A DNA stretch of 64,000 nt from an uncultured Eubacteriales bacterium (GCA_905209085.1 CAJLRM010000002.1:186001-250000); one strand, 5' to 3'. Positions 51,154-60,640 are shown, numbered from the stretch's first letter. Notes: generated by a model not told the origin, from the letters alone. Numbers and translations are program-made.

Positions 51154-52810
51154 AAAGTGCATTTTATATCCGCGAGTAAGTACCGAAATGCAAGTAGAGG
51201 GGTATAGTCTTGACGGACAAAAGAACAGTTTGAAAAGATTTGCCGAACGTGAAGAAATGCAAATAGTCGGAATCTACGAGGATGCGGGTAAGTCGGGGAA
51301 ATCGATAGAAGGGCGTCCGGCGTTTAAGCGGATGCTCTCCGATATTCAAGAAGGGCTTGACGTAGATTACGTTTTGGTGTATAAACTTTCACGTTTTGGC
51401 AGAAATGCCGCCGATATTCTCAATTCATTGGAATTCATTCAATCCTATGGTGTGAATCTGCTTTGCATTGAAGAAGGGATTGATTCTTCGCAGACAAGCG
51501 GAAAGCTTTTAATTTCCGTTTTGTCTGCGGTTGCCGAGATAGAGCGCGAGAACATTCTCGAACAGACTATGAATGGACGCAGAGAAAAAGCTCGGCAAGG
51601 CAAATGGAACGGCGGCCCCGCGCCGTATGGGTACAGCTTGAAAGACGACACTTTGGTCATAGAGGAAGATGAAGCGGAGATCGTGCGGACAATTTTCGAT
51701 AAATTCGTCCATACGAATATGGGCTATACGGGAATAGCAAAATATCTTAACTTACAGGGTATTAAAAAGATGCCGCGCAAGAAAACCGATATAGAGGAGT
51801 TCAGTGCACATTTCATTAAGATACTTTTGGATAATCCCGTTTACTGCGGTAAGATTGCTTACGGCAGAAGAACGAGGGAAAAAGTGAAAGGCACAAAAGC
51901 CGATTGCAAAGTTGTGAACAAGCAAGATTTTTGTCTGGTGGACGGCTTGCATGAGGGGATTGTTGATGAAGAGCTTTGGGCAAAAGCGCACGATAAACGA
52001 GAGACAACGGGAGTGAAATCCGTATCCAAATATGGGAAGGATCGCGCTCATTTGCTTACGGGAATTATAAAATGTCCGAAGTGCGGTAGCGGAATGTACG
52101 CCAACAGAGTTTGCTGGACAAAGAAAGACGGTACGTATAAAGAAGTTATGTATTATGCTTGCAGTCGCAACAAACAAGAGCGCGGGCATTACTGCGATTA
52201 TAGCGCAAACCTTAAAAAGACGGATATCGAGCCGCTCGTTATAGAGTTTATCAAGGATTTGGTGCAGGACGAACACTTTGCCATCGAGATAAAAAAGAAG
52301 ATAGGTTTGCAAGTCGATACTACGAAAATCGATACGGAAATAAGCAACTACGAAAGTAAGTTAAAGGAGGTGGAATTAAACAAAGCGAGATTGGAGCGTG
52401 AAATCGACTCGTTGCCGATAGATACTACGCACCGTGAAAGAAAATTGCACGATATGACTTTAAGACTTGACGCTTTATACGATACGATTGCGGAAATCGA
52501 AGAAAAAGTCGAAGATGCGAAACTTAGAAGAAAGTCGGTGGAAGCGGAATTCATCACGATGGAAAATATTTATAAAATTTTGCAACACTTCGGGGAATTA
52601 TATGATATAATCAGTAATGAGGAAAAGAAAGAGTTGATTGCGACTTTGGTTAAAGAAATTCAGATTTATCCCGAAGGGGAAAGCGATACGCCCTTAAAAT
52701 CGATGAAATTCAACTTTCCCGTGTATAAAGACGGGCAAGAAGTGAACGAAATCTTTTTGGATAAACAGACCATCGACGAAACGCTGGTATGCCTTAAAAA
52801 ACAGGGATAA
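51137..52810 (+). CDS. Large serine recombinase
   Basis: A 557-residue site-specific integrase. Residues 1-150 are the resolvase domain with catalytic Ser15 (YPRVSTEMQVEGYSL), GKSGKSIEGRPAF and LSRFGRNAADIL. The recombinase domain follows (PAPYGYSL, NPVYCGKIAYGR), then a zinc ribbon (CPKCGSGM with a later CSRNKQERGHYC), then a coiled coil (residues about 400-475). The ATG at 51137 was chosen over 51107 because GGAGAAG precedes it. It is the last gene of the island and presumably inserts and excises it. Confidence 0.93.
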   Translation: MNREGKKCILYPRVSTEMQVEGYSLDGQKNSLKRFAEREEMQIVGIYEDAGKSGKSIEGRPAFKRMLSDIQEGLDVDYVLVYKLSRFGRNAADILNSLEFIQSYGVNLLCIEEGIDSSQTSGKLLISVLSAVAEIERENILEQTMNGRREKARQGKWNGGPAPYGYSLKDDTLVIEEDEAEIVRTIFDKFVHTNMGYTGIAKYLNLQGIKKMPRKKTDIEEFSAHFIKILLDNPVYCGKIAYGRRTREKVKGTKADCKVVNKQDFCLVDGLHEGIVDEELWAKAHDKRETTGVKSVSKYGKDRAHLLTGIIKCPKCGSGMYANRVCWTKKDGTYKEVMYYACSRNKQERGHYCDYSANLKKTDIEPLVIEFIKDLVQDEHFAIEIKKKIGLQVDTTKIDTEISNYESKLKEVELNKARLEREIDSLPIDTTHRERKLHDMTLRLDALYDTIAEIEEKVEDAKLRRKSVEAEFITMENIYKILQHFGELYDIISNEEKKELIATLVKEIQIYPEGESDTPLKSMKFNFPVYKDGQEVNEIFLDKQTIDETLVCLKKQG

Positions 52811-52817
52811 CTTTAAA

Positions 52818-52855
52818 AAGGCGCTTGCGATTTCAAATCGCAAGCGCCTTTTTCC
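52818..52855 (+). terminator. Strong terminator at the right end of the island
   Basis: AAGGCGCTTGCGATTT and AAATCGCAAGCGCCTT form a stem of about 15 base pairs, followed by TTTTT. It ends the recombinase transcript. Confidence 0.9.
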
Positions 52856-53122
52856 AAGCGGAGAAAATCCAAGCGGACGGAGAAAGCGTAAAACGGTCGG
52901 GGAAGGGTCAGGGAGAGAGGGAAGAATCAAAAGGAATGAAGAGGAAGTAAGGGGATGAAAAATCGGGGAGTCAAAGGCTCTTTTCTTGCGCCGCGGCTTT
53001 TCTGTTTTTTCCTAAAAATATTCGGACGCCGCGATTTCGTTTGCCGGATCGCTCCGCCGCACGGAAAAAATATCCGCGAAAGACGGAAAAAGCAGGTCGT
53101 TTTTAATCCGCGCGAGGAAAGA

Positions 53123-53153
53123 AGAGCCGTTTCCGAACGGGGAAACGGCTCTT
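53123..53153 (-). terminator. Terminator of the collagen-like gene
   Basis: On the minus strand AGAGCCGTTTCC pairs with GGAAACGGCTCT, followed by TCTTTCC. The T run is moderate. Confidence 0.7.
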
Positions 53154-53158
53154 TGCGT

Positions 53159-53770
53159 TCAGACGGCGGCGACGTCCAGACGCTTGACGGAAAGCGTGGT
53201 GTTGGCGTTGCCGTTCACTACGGCGTTCAGACCTGCGGGCAGGGTGTTGAGCACCGTCAGCGCCAGATCGAGCACGCTGCCCGCGGCGAGGTGGACAATG
53301 GTGGAGCAATTGAGGCGACCGTCATAGGTGAGGGCGGTCGTATTGTCGATTGCCAGAGTCTGCGCCGCGCGGGTCTGCGTGATCGGCGTGCCGTTGTTTC
53401 TCACCACCGCCAGGATGTCCACCGCGCGGTTGGTGTTGATTAACAGATTGTAATTGATTTCGTAATCTCCTTCATTTTGAACGGTGAGTTGATTGGCGGA
53501 GGCGGTTACGTTCTTTAAAGGCATCGGGGTGTTCAGTTGCAGCTGCACATATGCGTTTACCGCCGTGAAAGCGGGGAGCTGAGTGGAGCTGTTGTAGAGT
53601 CCGCCGTATGCGGCAAGGCCCGCATTGGAGGTCCCGGCAGGACCCGGTTGTCCCTGGGGACCCTGGGGGCCTGTGAATCCGCGCGGTCCTCTCGGACCGG
53701 GGATACATACGCAGCAGGGCTGCGGGCAGCAACATTGGTTCCAACAAGGAATACCGAATGATTCGTACAT
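53159..53770 (-). CDS. Collagen-like surface protein, BclA type
   Basis: A 203-residue protein. A Cys-rich N-terminus (PCWNQCCCPQPCCVC) is followed by a short collagen stretch of about 9 Gly-X-Y triplets (GPRGPRGFTGPQ, GQPGPAG). The C-terminal 150 residues form a beta-rich globular domain (AYVQLQLNTPMPLKNVT, LTVQNEGDYEINYNL) like the trimerising head of BclA and related exosporium proteins. No signal peptide is seen, which fits assembly from the mother cell. AGGAGA lies before the ATG. A spore-surface role is inferred. Confidence 0.85.
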   Translation of the reverse strand: MYESFGIPCWNQCCCPQPCCVCIPGPRGPRGFTGPQGPQGQPGPAGTSNAGLAAYGGLYNSSTQLPAFTAVNAYVQLQLNTPMPLKNVTASANQLTVQNEGDYEINYNLLINTNRAVDILAVVRNNGTPITQTRAAQTLAIDNTTALTYDGRLNCSTIVHLAAGSVLDLALTVLNTLPAGLNAVVNGNANTTLSVKRLDVAAV

Positions 53771-54276
53771 GGTGTTTTCTCCTTTGTATGGTATAAGCGA
53801 GAGTCGCTCATTTCAGTATACGAAATCGTGCGAAAAGTGGTGAGAGGCTTCCGTTTTCGCCGCTTTCCCCCGCGTTTTTTCGCATACGTTTCTCCCCGCG
53901 TTCTTTTACGGGTTTTCCGCGTTTTTGTGAAAAGTTAAGATGTTTTTTTGTCGTAAGCAGGGCGTTTCTTAGTTGAAATAGAAGATAAAAAGTGATATAA
54001 TGAGGACAAGGCAACGTTTTCGAAACGCGCTTTTATAAAAGTAGAAGGGAAAGCGGGAGGAGAAACGGAGCCGACGGAGAAAAGCTCAAAGGGAAAGGAT
54101 TTTCTATTTTAAGGACCGTTGCATCGGGAGATTTCAATTCTTTGCCGCGGCGAAACGCCGAATTGCCGGAGATATGTACGGGATTTTTGCAGCTGTCCGC
54201 CGCAGTCGGAAAAGCAAAAACGGGGAAAAGGAAGATTCCCCGCCAAACGGGAAAAGAAGGAACTCGTAAAATAGAG
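53771..54276. other. Intergenic region with a rightward promoter
   Basis: About 500 bases between divergent genes. Besides the promoter at 53973-54001 no element was recognised. The leftward collagen-like gene has no obvious sigma-A promoter here; CATACAAA near 53783-53790 (minus strand) is a possible sporulation-type -10. Confidence 0.45.
53973..54001 (+). promoter_or_regulatory. Promoter of the DUF3885-like gene
   Basis: TTGAAA (53973-53978), 17-base spacer, TATAAT (53996-54001). The leader to the start at 54277 would be about 270 bases. Confidence 0.65.
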
Positions 54277-55281
54277 ATGAAACGAAAAAGCAAAATTGAA
54301 AAATGGATTCTCGATCCTTCGTTCGATTACGCCGAACCTTGGTTTTATTCCCATACGTATTCCCTCCGCTGCGAACTCGGCATAGGGGAAAGCCGGCGGG
54401 AATATATGCGGAATGCGCGTAAACGAGCGGGAAAAATTTTCGACGTTCTGTTTCGCCGCGGAGTGGACGCCCTGTTTTTGGAGTACGCCGTGGAGGACCC
54501 CACGCTGGCAGAAGGAACGCCGAAACAAATCCATCTTGACCTGATGACGCGCGTGGAAAAAAAGAGTCTGAAATGGTTTTACGGCTGGAAAAAATATCCC
54601 CATCGGCTCGTTTTAAACGTACCCAAAAGCGACGACGAGGACGTTCTTCGCGTCAATCGTCTGGTCTGCTATTTCGACAAGGCGGAGCGGATCGATTTTA
54701 AAAAACTGGTCGTAAAAAATATCGATAAAAATATTTTTCATTTGGTATCTTTTGAAAACGAGTGCATCTTTTCCGTTTATGACGACAGGGGCTGCGACAT
54801 CGTTTTCGCGGACAAGGAAAAATATGCGGAATATTTTGAAAAACTCAACGAATACCTGTTGCCTTACGACTTAAAGCGCATGACGCGGATGCGGGAGGAA
54901 AAAATGTTTATCGACGACGTCCGGCGAAAAAAACTAGGGGGAACGGCATATTTTGAATTTCAGTTCTGCAAAAAGACGGGGAGCGTGAGAGAACTGGCGA
55001 AAGGAAAACCGTATCGTCCGTGGCTGGAAGACTCCCTCTATTTTTATGTGGATTACGACGAGATCTTTTTCAGAGAATACGGGGAATATTTTTCCTCGCC
55101 GACGACTCCGAACGGAGAGCATCGATTCGACTATTACGGAATCAATTATTATACAAAGGAACAGGCGGAAGATATTTTAAAACGCATCAAAGCGGACGCG
55201 CCGCCCGAAAGTCCGGCCTTGATTTCCTGGCTGGAAAACGCGGCGCAAGAATATAACGGATTCTTTCTTTTGGGAATCTGA
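54277..55281 (+). CDS. DUF3885-like protein
   Basis: A 334-residue soluble protein. The segment YSLRCELGIGESRREYMRN and ARKRAGKIFDVLFRR, then a charged beta-rich middle, resemble DUF3885, a family of unknown function. Tyr and Phe are abundant in the second half (YFYVDYDEIFFREYGEYFS). The ATG at 54277 was preferred, with GAAGGAA upstream at wide spacing; the frame is open back to 54142. It ends 37 bases before rtcB. Confidence 0.6.
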   Translation: MKRKSKIEKWILDPSFDYAEPWFYSHTYSLRCELGIGESRREYMRNARKRAGKIFDVLFRRGVDALFLEYAVEDPTLAEGTPKQIHLDLMTRVEKKSLKWFYGWKKYPHRLVLNVPKSDDEDVLRVNRLVCYFDKAERIDFKKLVVKNIDKNIFHLVSFENECIFSVYDDRGCDIVFADKEKYAEYFEKLNEYLLPYDLKRMTRMREEKMFIDDVRRKKLGGTAYFEFQFCKKTGSVRELAKGKPYRPWLEDSLYFYVDYDEIFFREYGEYFSSPTTPNGEHRFDYYGINYYTKEQAEDILKRIKADAPPESPALISWLENAAQEYNGFFLLGI

Positions 55282-55318
55282 CGAAGCGGCGGCTTCGCTT
55301 TAAAGACGGAGGGAAACG

Positions 55319-56500
55319 ATGAAAAGGGATCTGAAAATTTTTACGGACAATATAGACCCCGAAGCGACGAATCAGATATATACGCTGATGAATCAGGCGC
55401 CTTTTACGGGGGAAAAGGTGCGCGTCATGCCCGACGCGCATTACGGGGCTAACTGCGTCGTCGGCTTTACGAGCACGCTGGGCGATAAAATTATCCCTAA
55501 CGTTCTGGGCGTGGACCTCGGCTGCGGGATGTTTACGGCGGAATTGGGCAAAGCGGAGATTTCCTTTTTTGAACTCGATAACTTTATCAAGTCGAAAATT
55601 CCCTACGGCAGCGGTTACAGAAAAGAAGTTCATGCGGAAGAACTGATCGGCAAACTGCATTGTTTAAACAAACTTCGGGATATGGATCGGCTTTACGGCT
55701 CCCTGGGAACGCTGGGAGGCGGAAATCACTTTATCGAAATCGACGAGGACGAAGAGAAAAATAAATATCTCGTCGTGCACAGCGGCTCCCGCAATCTGGG
55801 GCTGCAAGTGGCGAAGATATATCAGCGGCTCGCCGTGGATATCTGCAAATTCAGCGCGCAGAAAGAGCGCGAAAAAGTGGTGGGGGAATGGAACGCAAAG
55901 GGCAGACCCGCCGAAATCCCCGACGCAATCGCCGCGGTGACGGCAAAGTACGCCTATAAGACCAAGATTCCCGCCGATTTTTGTTATCTGGACGGCAGGA
56001 AAATGCAGGAATATCTCGACGACCTCAGGATATGTCAGCGCTTTGCATCCCTCAACCGCAGGAAAATCGCGGAAGAGATCATTAAATTTCTCAAAATTCA
56101 TAAATATACCTCCTTCGAAACGGTGCACAATTTTATCGACGAGGACAACATCATCCGCAAGGGCGCCATTCCCGCGCACACGGGACAGCGGGTGCTGATC
56201 CCGATGAATATGCGCGACGGATGCTTAATCGCCGTCGGAAAGGGCAACGAGGACTGGAACTGTTCCGCGCCCCACGGCGCGGGCAGGCTGTGCAGGCGCA
56301 GCGAGGCGAAACGCCTCTTTACCGTGGAGGAATTTGAAGAAACGATGCGGGGCGTGTATACGACGACGGCAAACGAATCCACTTTGGACGAATCTCCTAT
56401 GGCCTATAAACCCATGCGGGAGATCGTGGAACTCATCTCGCCCACCGTAGAGATCGAACGGATCATCAAGCCCGTCTACAACTTCAAGGCGGCGGAATGA
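55319..56500 (+). CDS. RtcB family RNA ligase
   Basis: A 393-residue RNA-splicing ligase-type protein that joins 2',3'-cyclic phosphate or 3'-phosphate ends to 5'-OH in a GTP and Mn-dependent reaction. Metal and guanylate motifs are visible: MPDAHYGANCVVG, VLGVDLGCGM, LGTLGGGNHFIE, VHSGSRNLG, KGAIPAHTGQ, and the guanylation His in SAPHGAGR, then DESPMAYK. It is shorter than E. coli RtcB (about 408), as in the RtcB-like group of Firmicutes. GGAGGGAAACG precedes the ATG. It may share the transcript of the upstream gene. Confidence 0.92.
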   Translation: MKRDLKIFTDNIDPEATNQIYTLMNQAPFTGEKVRVMPDAHYGANCVVGFTSTLGDKIIPNVLGVDLGCGMFTAELGKAEISFFELDNFIKSKIPYGSGYRKEVHAEELIGKLHCLNKLRDMDRLYGSLGTLGGGNHFIEIDEDEEKNKYLVVHSGSRNLGLQVAKIYQRLAVDICKFSAQKEREKVVGEWNAKGRPAEIPDAIAAVTAKYAYKTKIPADFCYLDGRKMQEYLDDLRICQRFASLNRRKIAEEIIKFLKIHKYTSFETVHNFIDEDNIIRKGAIPAHTGQRVLIPMNMRDGCLIAVGKGNEDWNCSAPHGAGRLCRRSEAKRLFTVEEFEETMRGVYTTTANESTLDESPMAYKPMREIVELISPTVEIERIIKPVYNFKAAE

Positions 56501-56791
56501 TTTTTTTCAAGATTGAAAAGGAGAGCGGGCGGCCGACCGAGCGCGGGAAAATTAAAACGGCGTCGAGCCGTTTCGCGAAAGAATAAAATAAATTGAAAAG
56601 AGAGAAAAATAAAAGACAACTTTGCGGTTTTTTTTCCGCCGTCTGCCTTTTTGAAATTTGTGCGGCGGGGGGCTGTACGGCTGCGACGATAGGAGGCGGA
56701 AAACCGACTGCGACGATACGAAACGGGAAATAGGAGAGAAGCGGCCGTTTGCGGCACATAATTATTCTTCGGAAAGCGGATACTGTTTTGT

Positions 56792-57469
56792 ATGGAAAAT
56801 GTAATTAGAGTTTTGGTATTTTCGCTGTCCTCCTTCGCGTTTCTTTTCATCGTCACCAAAGTGCTCGGCAAAAAACAGCTGGCGGAACTCAGCTTCATCG
56901 ATTACGTCGTCGGAATTTCCATCGGCTCGATTGCCGCCGATTGGAGTACGGAAACGGAGCAGCCTTTTTATCATTTTCTCATCGCCATTTCTGTCTACTG
57001 CCTTTTCAGTCTTCTTCTCGATTGGCTGGAACGCAAGCAGCCCTTCCGCAAATTCCTCAAAGGGGAGGTGCTGACGATCATCGAGGAGGGCGAATTCAAT
57101 TACGAGAACCTCAAAAAATCCAAGCTGGACGTGGAGGACGTGCTGGGAATGGCGCGGGAAAAGGACATCTTCGACGTGGAGGATATCGCCTACGCCCTTT
57201 TCGAAACGACGGGGAAGCTGAGCATCCTGCCCAAAAGCCCCAAGCGTCCCACCGTCATAGAGGATTTCGATATTCAGGAGGAGCCGGCTTCTTTGACCGA
57301 TTACGTCATCGTGAACGGAAAATTGCAGTATGAAGTGGTACGGGAACTGGGCATGAATGTGGAAACCCTGTTCGATAGACTGAAAATTCGTTCTAAAAAG
57401 GATCTGGAAAACTTTTTGGTGGTTTCCTACGACAAGGAGAAAAAAGATTTTCTCGTCCATCGCAGATGA
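56792..57469 (+). CDS. DUF421/YetF-like membrane protein
   Basis: A 225-residue protein with three N-terminal membrane helices and the family signature VTKVLGKKQLAELSFIDYVVGISIGSIA. The cytoplasmic C-terminal half includes LKGEVLTIIEEGEFNYENLKKSKL and ends in a beta-rich domain, as in the B. subtilis YetF/YdfR group. Those are linked to spore or envelope processes, without a defined reaction. A GAGG-type ribosome site is not obvious before the ATG. A terminator follows at 57555. Confidence 0.88.
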   Translation: MENVIRVLVFSLSSFAFLFIVTKVLGKKQLAELSFIDYVVGISIGSIAADWSTETEQPFYHFLIAISVYCLFSLLLDWLERKQPFRKFLKGEVLTIIEEGEFNYENLKKSKLDVEDVLGMAREKDIFDVEDIAYALFETTGKLSILPKSPKRPTVIEDFDIQEEPASLTDYVIVNGKLQYEVVRELGMNVETLFDRLKIRSKKDLENFLVVSYDKEKKDFLVHRR

Positions 57470-57554
57470 GCCTTTGAATCACAGGCGGATAGAGGAGAAA
57501 AGGCGCGGCTTCTTTTTCAAGAGCGCGCCTTTAAAAAGCCGTAACGGCGAAAAG

Positions 57555-57590
57555 GAGCCTGACTTGGAAAGTCCGGCTCTTTTATTTTTT
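57555..57590 (+). terminator. Terminator after the DUF421 gene
   Basis: GAGCCTGACT pairs with AGTCCGGCTC (one mismatch) around TGGAA, followed by TTTTATTTTTT. Confidence 0.85.
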
Positions 57591-57598
57591 CGAGGCGC

Positions 57599-57627
57599 TT
57601 GACAAAAGGGATTTTTTATAGTAAACT
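57599..57627 (+). promoter_or_regulatory. Candidate sigma-A promoter
   Basis: TTGACA (57599-57604), 17-base spacer, TAAACT (57622-57627), before the pseudouridine synthase gene. Confidence 0.6.
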
Positions 57628-57843
57628 TAAAGCGCGTCCCGCAAAAAAGCGGGCAAGGAAGCGAGGCTGCGTTGCGGCGCGAACGGATTGCGCCTCTGCC
57701 GCGGCCCCGCGCTTTGGGCCCCGGGGGAGAAAGATGCGAAAAAGAGCGCGCTTACGGCGCGGCTTTAAAAACGGCAGATACGAGAGAAGTTTTGTTCGAT
57801 TGCGCGCTTTCTCCTTTGCCGGAAACAGACGGGAGGAGTGAAA

Positions 57844-58914
57844 ATGCCGTTGAACGGGAAAGATTCGGAAAGACGTTCGGGAGAGAAAAAGGGCAGCGGG
57901 GCAAATCGCCGCGAAAGGCCGCCGCGGGAGGCGGACGAGGGCGAAAAAAACGGGAAGGGACGCGGAAGGAAAAAAGCGAACGCGGGCGCCGTCGGAAGCT
58001 TTAACGGCAGAGCCGATAAAGGGGGGAGTGCGCGAAGGAGCTATACGGCGGAATACAAGGTGAACCGCAGCGGCGAACTGCTGGATTTCCTGCTGGCGAA
58101 ATGCGATACTTCCCGCAACAACGTAAAAACGCTCTTATCCGGACATTTCGTCCTCATCAACGGCAGCGTCGTCACAAGGCACAATTTGATGCTGGCAAAG
58201 GACGACGAGGTGAAAATTTCCAAATATCCGATACGGGAAGGGGAAAAGGGGGACAGGGAGAAGCCGAAACGGCGGTTTTTACTGAAAATTCTGTACGAGG
58301 ACGACGATTTTGTGGCGGTGGACAAACCCGCGGGCTTGTTGTCCGTGGAGAGCGACAAAGAATCGCAGTGCGCGTTCGCCTACGTATTGGAATATCTCGC
58401 GGCAAAGGGCGCAAGACCGTTTATTCTCCACAGGATAGACAAGGAAACGTCGGGAGTGCTGATATTTGCCAAGAACGTAAAAATACATTCCATGCTGAAA
58501 ATGAAATGGAACGAGTACGTAAAAACGCGGGAGTATTACGCCGTGATAGAAGGGAAAATGGCGCAGAAAGAGGGCACGATCGTTTCTTTTTTAAAGGAGA
58601 ACAAGAACAACCTCGTGTATTCGACGCACGACCCGTCTGGGCAAAAAGCGGTCACTCATTACGTTTCGGTGAGGGAAAACGCGCAGTATTCCCTGCTGCG
58701 CGTGACGATAGACACGGGCAGAAAGAATCAGATCCGAGTACAGCTCAAAGAAGCGGGACATCCCGTGGTAGGAGATGAAAAGTACGAGGCGTCGAAAAAT
58801 CCCCTGGGCAGGCTGGGACTGCACGCGTCGAAATTGGAGTTTTCGCATCCCCTGACGGGAGAGGAAATTTCCGTCGGCTCTTCCCTGCCCCCCTCGTTTA
58901 AAGGGTTGTTTTAA
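57844..58914 (+). CDS. RluA-family pseudouridine synthase with S4 domain
   Basis: A 356-residue RNA-modifying enzyme. The first 65 residues are basic and low in complexity. An S4 RNA-binding domain follows (RSGELLDFLLAKC, SRNNVKTLLSGHFVLING). The catalytic domain has VAVDKPAGLLSV and the RluA active-site motif HRIDKETSGVLIF with its catalytic Asp. It isomerises uridine in 23S rRNA or tRNA; the exact site is unknown. GGGAGGAG lies 6 bases before the ATG at 57844; a GTG at 57838 is in frame but inside that ribosome site. Confidence 0.92.
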   Translation: MPLNGKDSERRSGEKKGSGANRRERPPREADEGEKNGKGRGRKKANAGAVGSFNGRADKGGSARRSYTAEYKVNRSGELLDFLLAKCDTSRNNVKTLLSGHFVLINGSVVTRHNLMLAKDDEVKISKYPIREGEKGDREKPKRRFLLKILYEDDDFVAVDKPAGLLSVESDKESQCAFAYVLEYLAAKGARPFILHRIDKETSGVLIFAKNVKIHSMLKMKWNEYVKTREYYAVIEGKMAQKEGTIVSFLKENKNNLVYSTHDPSGQKAVTHYVSVRENAQYSLLRVTIDTGRKNQIRVQLKEAGHPVVGDEKYEASKNPLGRLGLHASKLEFSHPLTGEEISVGSSLPPSFKGLF

Positions 58915-59424
58915 AATTTAAAAAAGCGGAAATAAACCATCGACCGCCAAAGAAACGGCAAGTCGAGATTTTGGAAAGTTTCGCGCTTTGACGGCGCGGC
59001 GCTGCCGTGCGGCAAAAAGCAGGAAAAATGTAAGAGAAAGCGCCCAAAGGAAAAAAAGGCTTCTGTCCGCGGGAATATTCTTCCGAAAAAGGACGACGGA
59101 ATAAACGACGGTATCCGATTTTATACCGCCAAAAAGTCCCGGGCCGTAAAATCCCTTATAAACATCGATTTTCAGCGGATTGTGCCATCCAAAACAATAA
59201 GGATTTTGGACGTTTTGGCGCTAAACAAGGTGCGCGGCTGTGCAAACCCGATTTGCGCGGGCATAGGGGAAGAGCCGAGCAAGGGCGGGAAATTCCTTAA
59301 ATACAGGCTTTTTTGCGCTTCTATAAACACCTGCAAGAAGTTATAACGATTTTCGTCGATAGAATCTATAAAAACTCAGGAACGATTCTTTTTAAAGCGA
59401 ATCTATGATACAAGGAGTAAAACT
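58915..59424. other. Intergenic region upstream of the tautomerase gene
   Basis: About 510 bases with no supported gene. CCAAAA/TTTTGG at 59189-59209 is the only clear short inverted repeat. The base composition is mixed, and no riboswitch class was recognised. AAGGAG at 59413-59418 belongs to the next gene. Confidence 0.45.
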
Positions 59425-59766
59425 ATGCCGTTTATCGATTGTAAACTCACGCTCAAACTTTCCGAAGAGAAAAGAGAAGCCGTAAAAGCCGAGCTCGGGC
59501 GCGCCGTTTCCCTTCTCCATAAGAGCGAACGATATCTGATGGTCGGTTTCGCAGAGGGGTACGAGCTCTATATGGCGGGCAAAAAGCTGGAAAAAGGAGC
59601 GTATGTTTCCGTCAGCCTTTTCGGAAACGCGTCCTCTTCCGATTACGAAAAAATGACGGGGGTGATCTGCGAGGTTTTCAAAGAACTCCTCGACATTCCT
59701 CCCTCCGCGGTCTATGTCACGTATCACGAAGTGAACGACTGGGGCTGGAACGGGGCGAATTTCTAA
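59425..59766 (+). CDS. MIF-family tautomerase-like protein
   Basis: A 113-residue protein of the macrophage migration inhibitory factor fold. Pro2, exposed after Met removal, is the expected catalytic base. VGFAEGYELYMAGKK, YVSVSLFGNAS and the end VYVTYHEVNDWGWNGANF match MIF, including the last NG-F segment. It would tautomerise phenylpyruvate-like substrates; the bacterial role is unclear. AAGGAG lies 7 bases before the ATG. Confidence 0.9.
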   Translation: MPFIDCKLTLKLSEEKREAVKAELGRAVSLLHKSERYLMVGFAEGYELYMAGKKLEKGAYVSVSLFGNASSSDYEKMTGVICEVFKELLDIPPSAVYVTYHEVNDWGWNGANF

Positions 59767-59982
59767 ATTCCGTTTTCGTTTTCAACCGCCGTTTTGGCGG
59801 CGCGGTAAATTGTTTGAAAAAAGCGGGAAAAAGCGTCGGCGCCTTTCAAAAAAGAGGCGCGGGGCTGCGCGCAACTTATATTTTCGAAGGTGTATTAAAG
59901 ATTGTGCCTGGCGCGCGTGAGCCGTCCGCCGCGCAAATGGCGTTCCTCTAATCAAATTCAATAGGGAAAAAGGAAAAGAACT

Positions 59983-60186
59983 ATGACCATTCATCACGAC
60001 AAACTTGCCTACGGCAAACTCGCGTCGCAAAGAGAGGATCTGTCGGAAGAAAAGCTGCTCGAAATGGCGCGCCTTTTAGCGGAGTCCGCGCAGTACGAAG
60101 AAAACGGGGAACAGGCGGAAGGAGCTTGGAAAGACGCTTCTCGTCCGACGGAAAATTGTCCGGACGGAAAGAAACGGGAACTTTGA
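59983..60186 (+). CDS. Small hypothetical protein
   Basis: A 67-residue hydrophilic protein: a short helix region LSEEKLLEMARLLAESAQYEENGEQAEGAW and a polar tail, no Cys pairs beyond one Cys, no membrane segment. AAGGAAAAG lies before the ATG. It has the size and start context of a real gene and stands 62 bases before the acetyltransferase gene. No family was recognised. Confidence 0.5.
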   Translation: MTIHHDKLAYGKLASQREDLSEEKLLEMARLLAESAQYEENGEQAEGAWKDASRPTENCPDGKKREL

Positions 60187-60248
60187 AAAGAGGACGCGTT
60201 TCCCCGTCGGACACATCGGAAAAGACATTTTAACAGGGAGGAAAGATA

Positions 60249-60512
60249 ATGATGTTTATGGAGGAAAGGGGACGCATTTACGCCGCGGACGAAACGGGCG
60301 CCGTGACTGCGGAAATCCTCTTTAACGACGAGGGCGAGGACGCCGTTTGCGTCGTGCGCACCTATGTTGCCGAAAGCCTGCGCGGACAGGGAATTGCCGG
60401 AAAGCTTATGGAAGCGGCGTCGGAAGCTGCGAAAAAGCGGGGGAAAAAGGTCGTCGCGGCGTGCTCCTATGCCGAAGCCTGGCTGCAAAAGCATCCCGAA
60501 TATAAAAAATAG
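60249..60512 (+). CDS. Small GNAT-type N-acetyltransferase (YidJ-like)
   Basis: An 87-residue acetyl-CoA-dependent enzyme of the short GNAT class. The acetyl-CoA loop is RGQGIAGKLM, preceded by the strand VCVVRTYVAE and followed by the ACSYAEAWLQKHPEY end typical of the YjdJ/Gtn-like group. The substrate is unknown. GGGAGGAAAG lies before the start, which is the first of two adjacent ATGs. A terminator follows at 60607. Confidence 0.88.
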   Translation: MMFMEERGRIYAADETGAVTAEILFNDEGEDAVCVVRTYVAESLRGQGIAGKLMEAASEAAKKRGKKVVAACSYAEAWLQKHPEYKK

Positions 60513-60606
60513 GCGAAGCGAATTTTCGCAAATACAACCGGACCCCCTGAAAAAGGCGGACGCGACGGCGCTCGGCGAATTGCCGAAGCGAAACGGAAAC
60601 AAATAA

Positions 60607-60640
60607 AAAGACGGAGCTTGGGCAGGCTCCGTCTTTTTGC
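60607..60640 (+). terminator. Terminator after the acetyltransferase gene
   Basis: AAAGACGGAGC pairs with GCTCCGTCTTT around a 7-8-base loop, followed by TTG. Confidence 0.8.

Larger units (their letters stand above)
35455..52855. mobile_element. Accessory island, probable integrative mobilizable element carrying defence genes
   Basis: AT-rich DNA begins directly after rlmD and ends after the large serine recombinase at 51137. It carries a MOBP-like relaxase with a possible oriT, but no VirB/VirD4 or other conjugation genes, so transfer would need a helper. Cargo is a set of defence or conflict genes. Attachment-site repeats were not found by eye, so both ends are approximate; the left end may lie inside the 3' part of rlmD, where base composition already changes (about 35150). 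Confidence 0.75.

Noticed and set aside
52850..52895. AATCCAAGCGGA/TTCCAAGCGGAG direct repeat after the recombinase as an attachment site
   Set aside because: The unit repeats only on the right side and has no match near 35400-35480, so it cannot be called attL/attR.
57599..57841. 80-codon frame before the pseudouridine synthase
   Set aside because: Starts inside a promoter, Arg-rich without pattern, no ribosome site; the region is better read as a leader.
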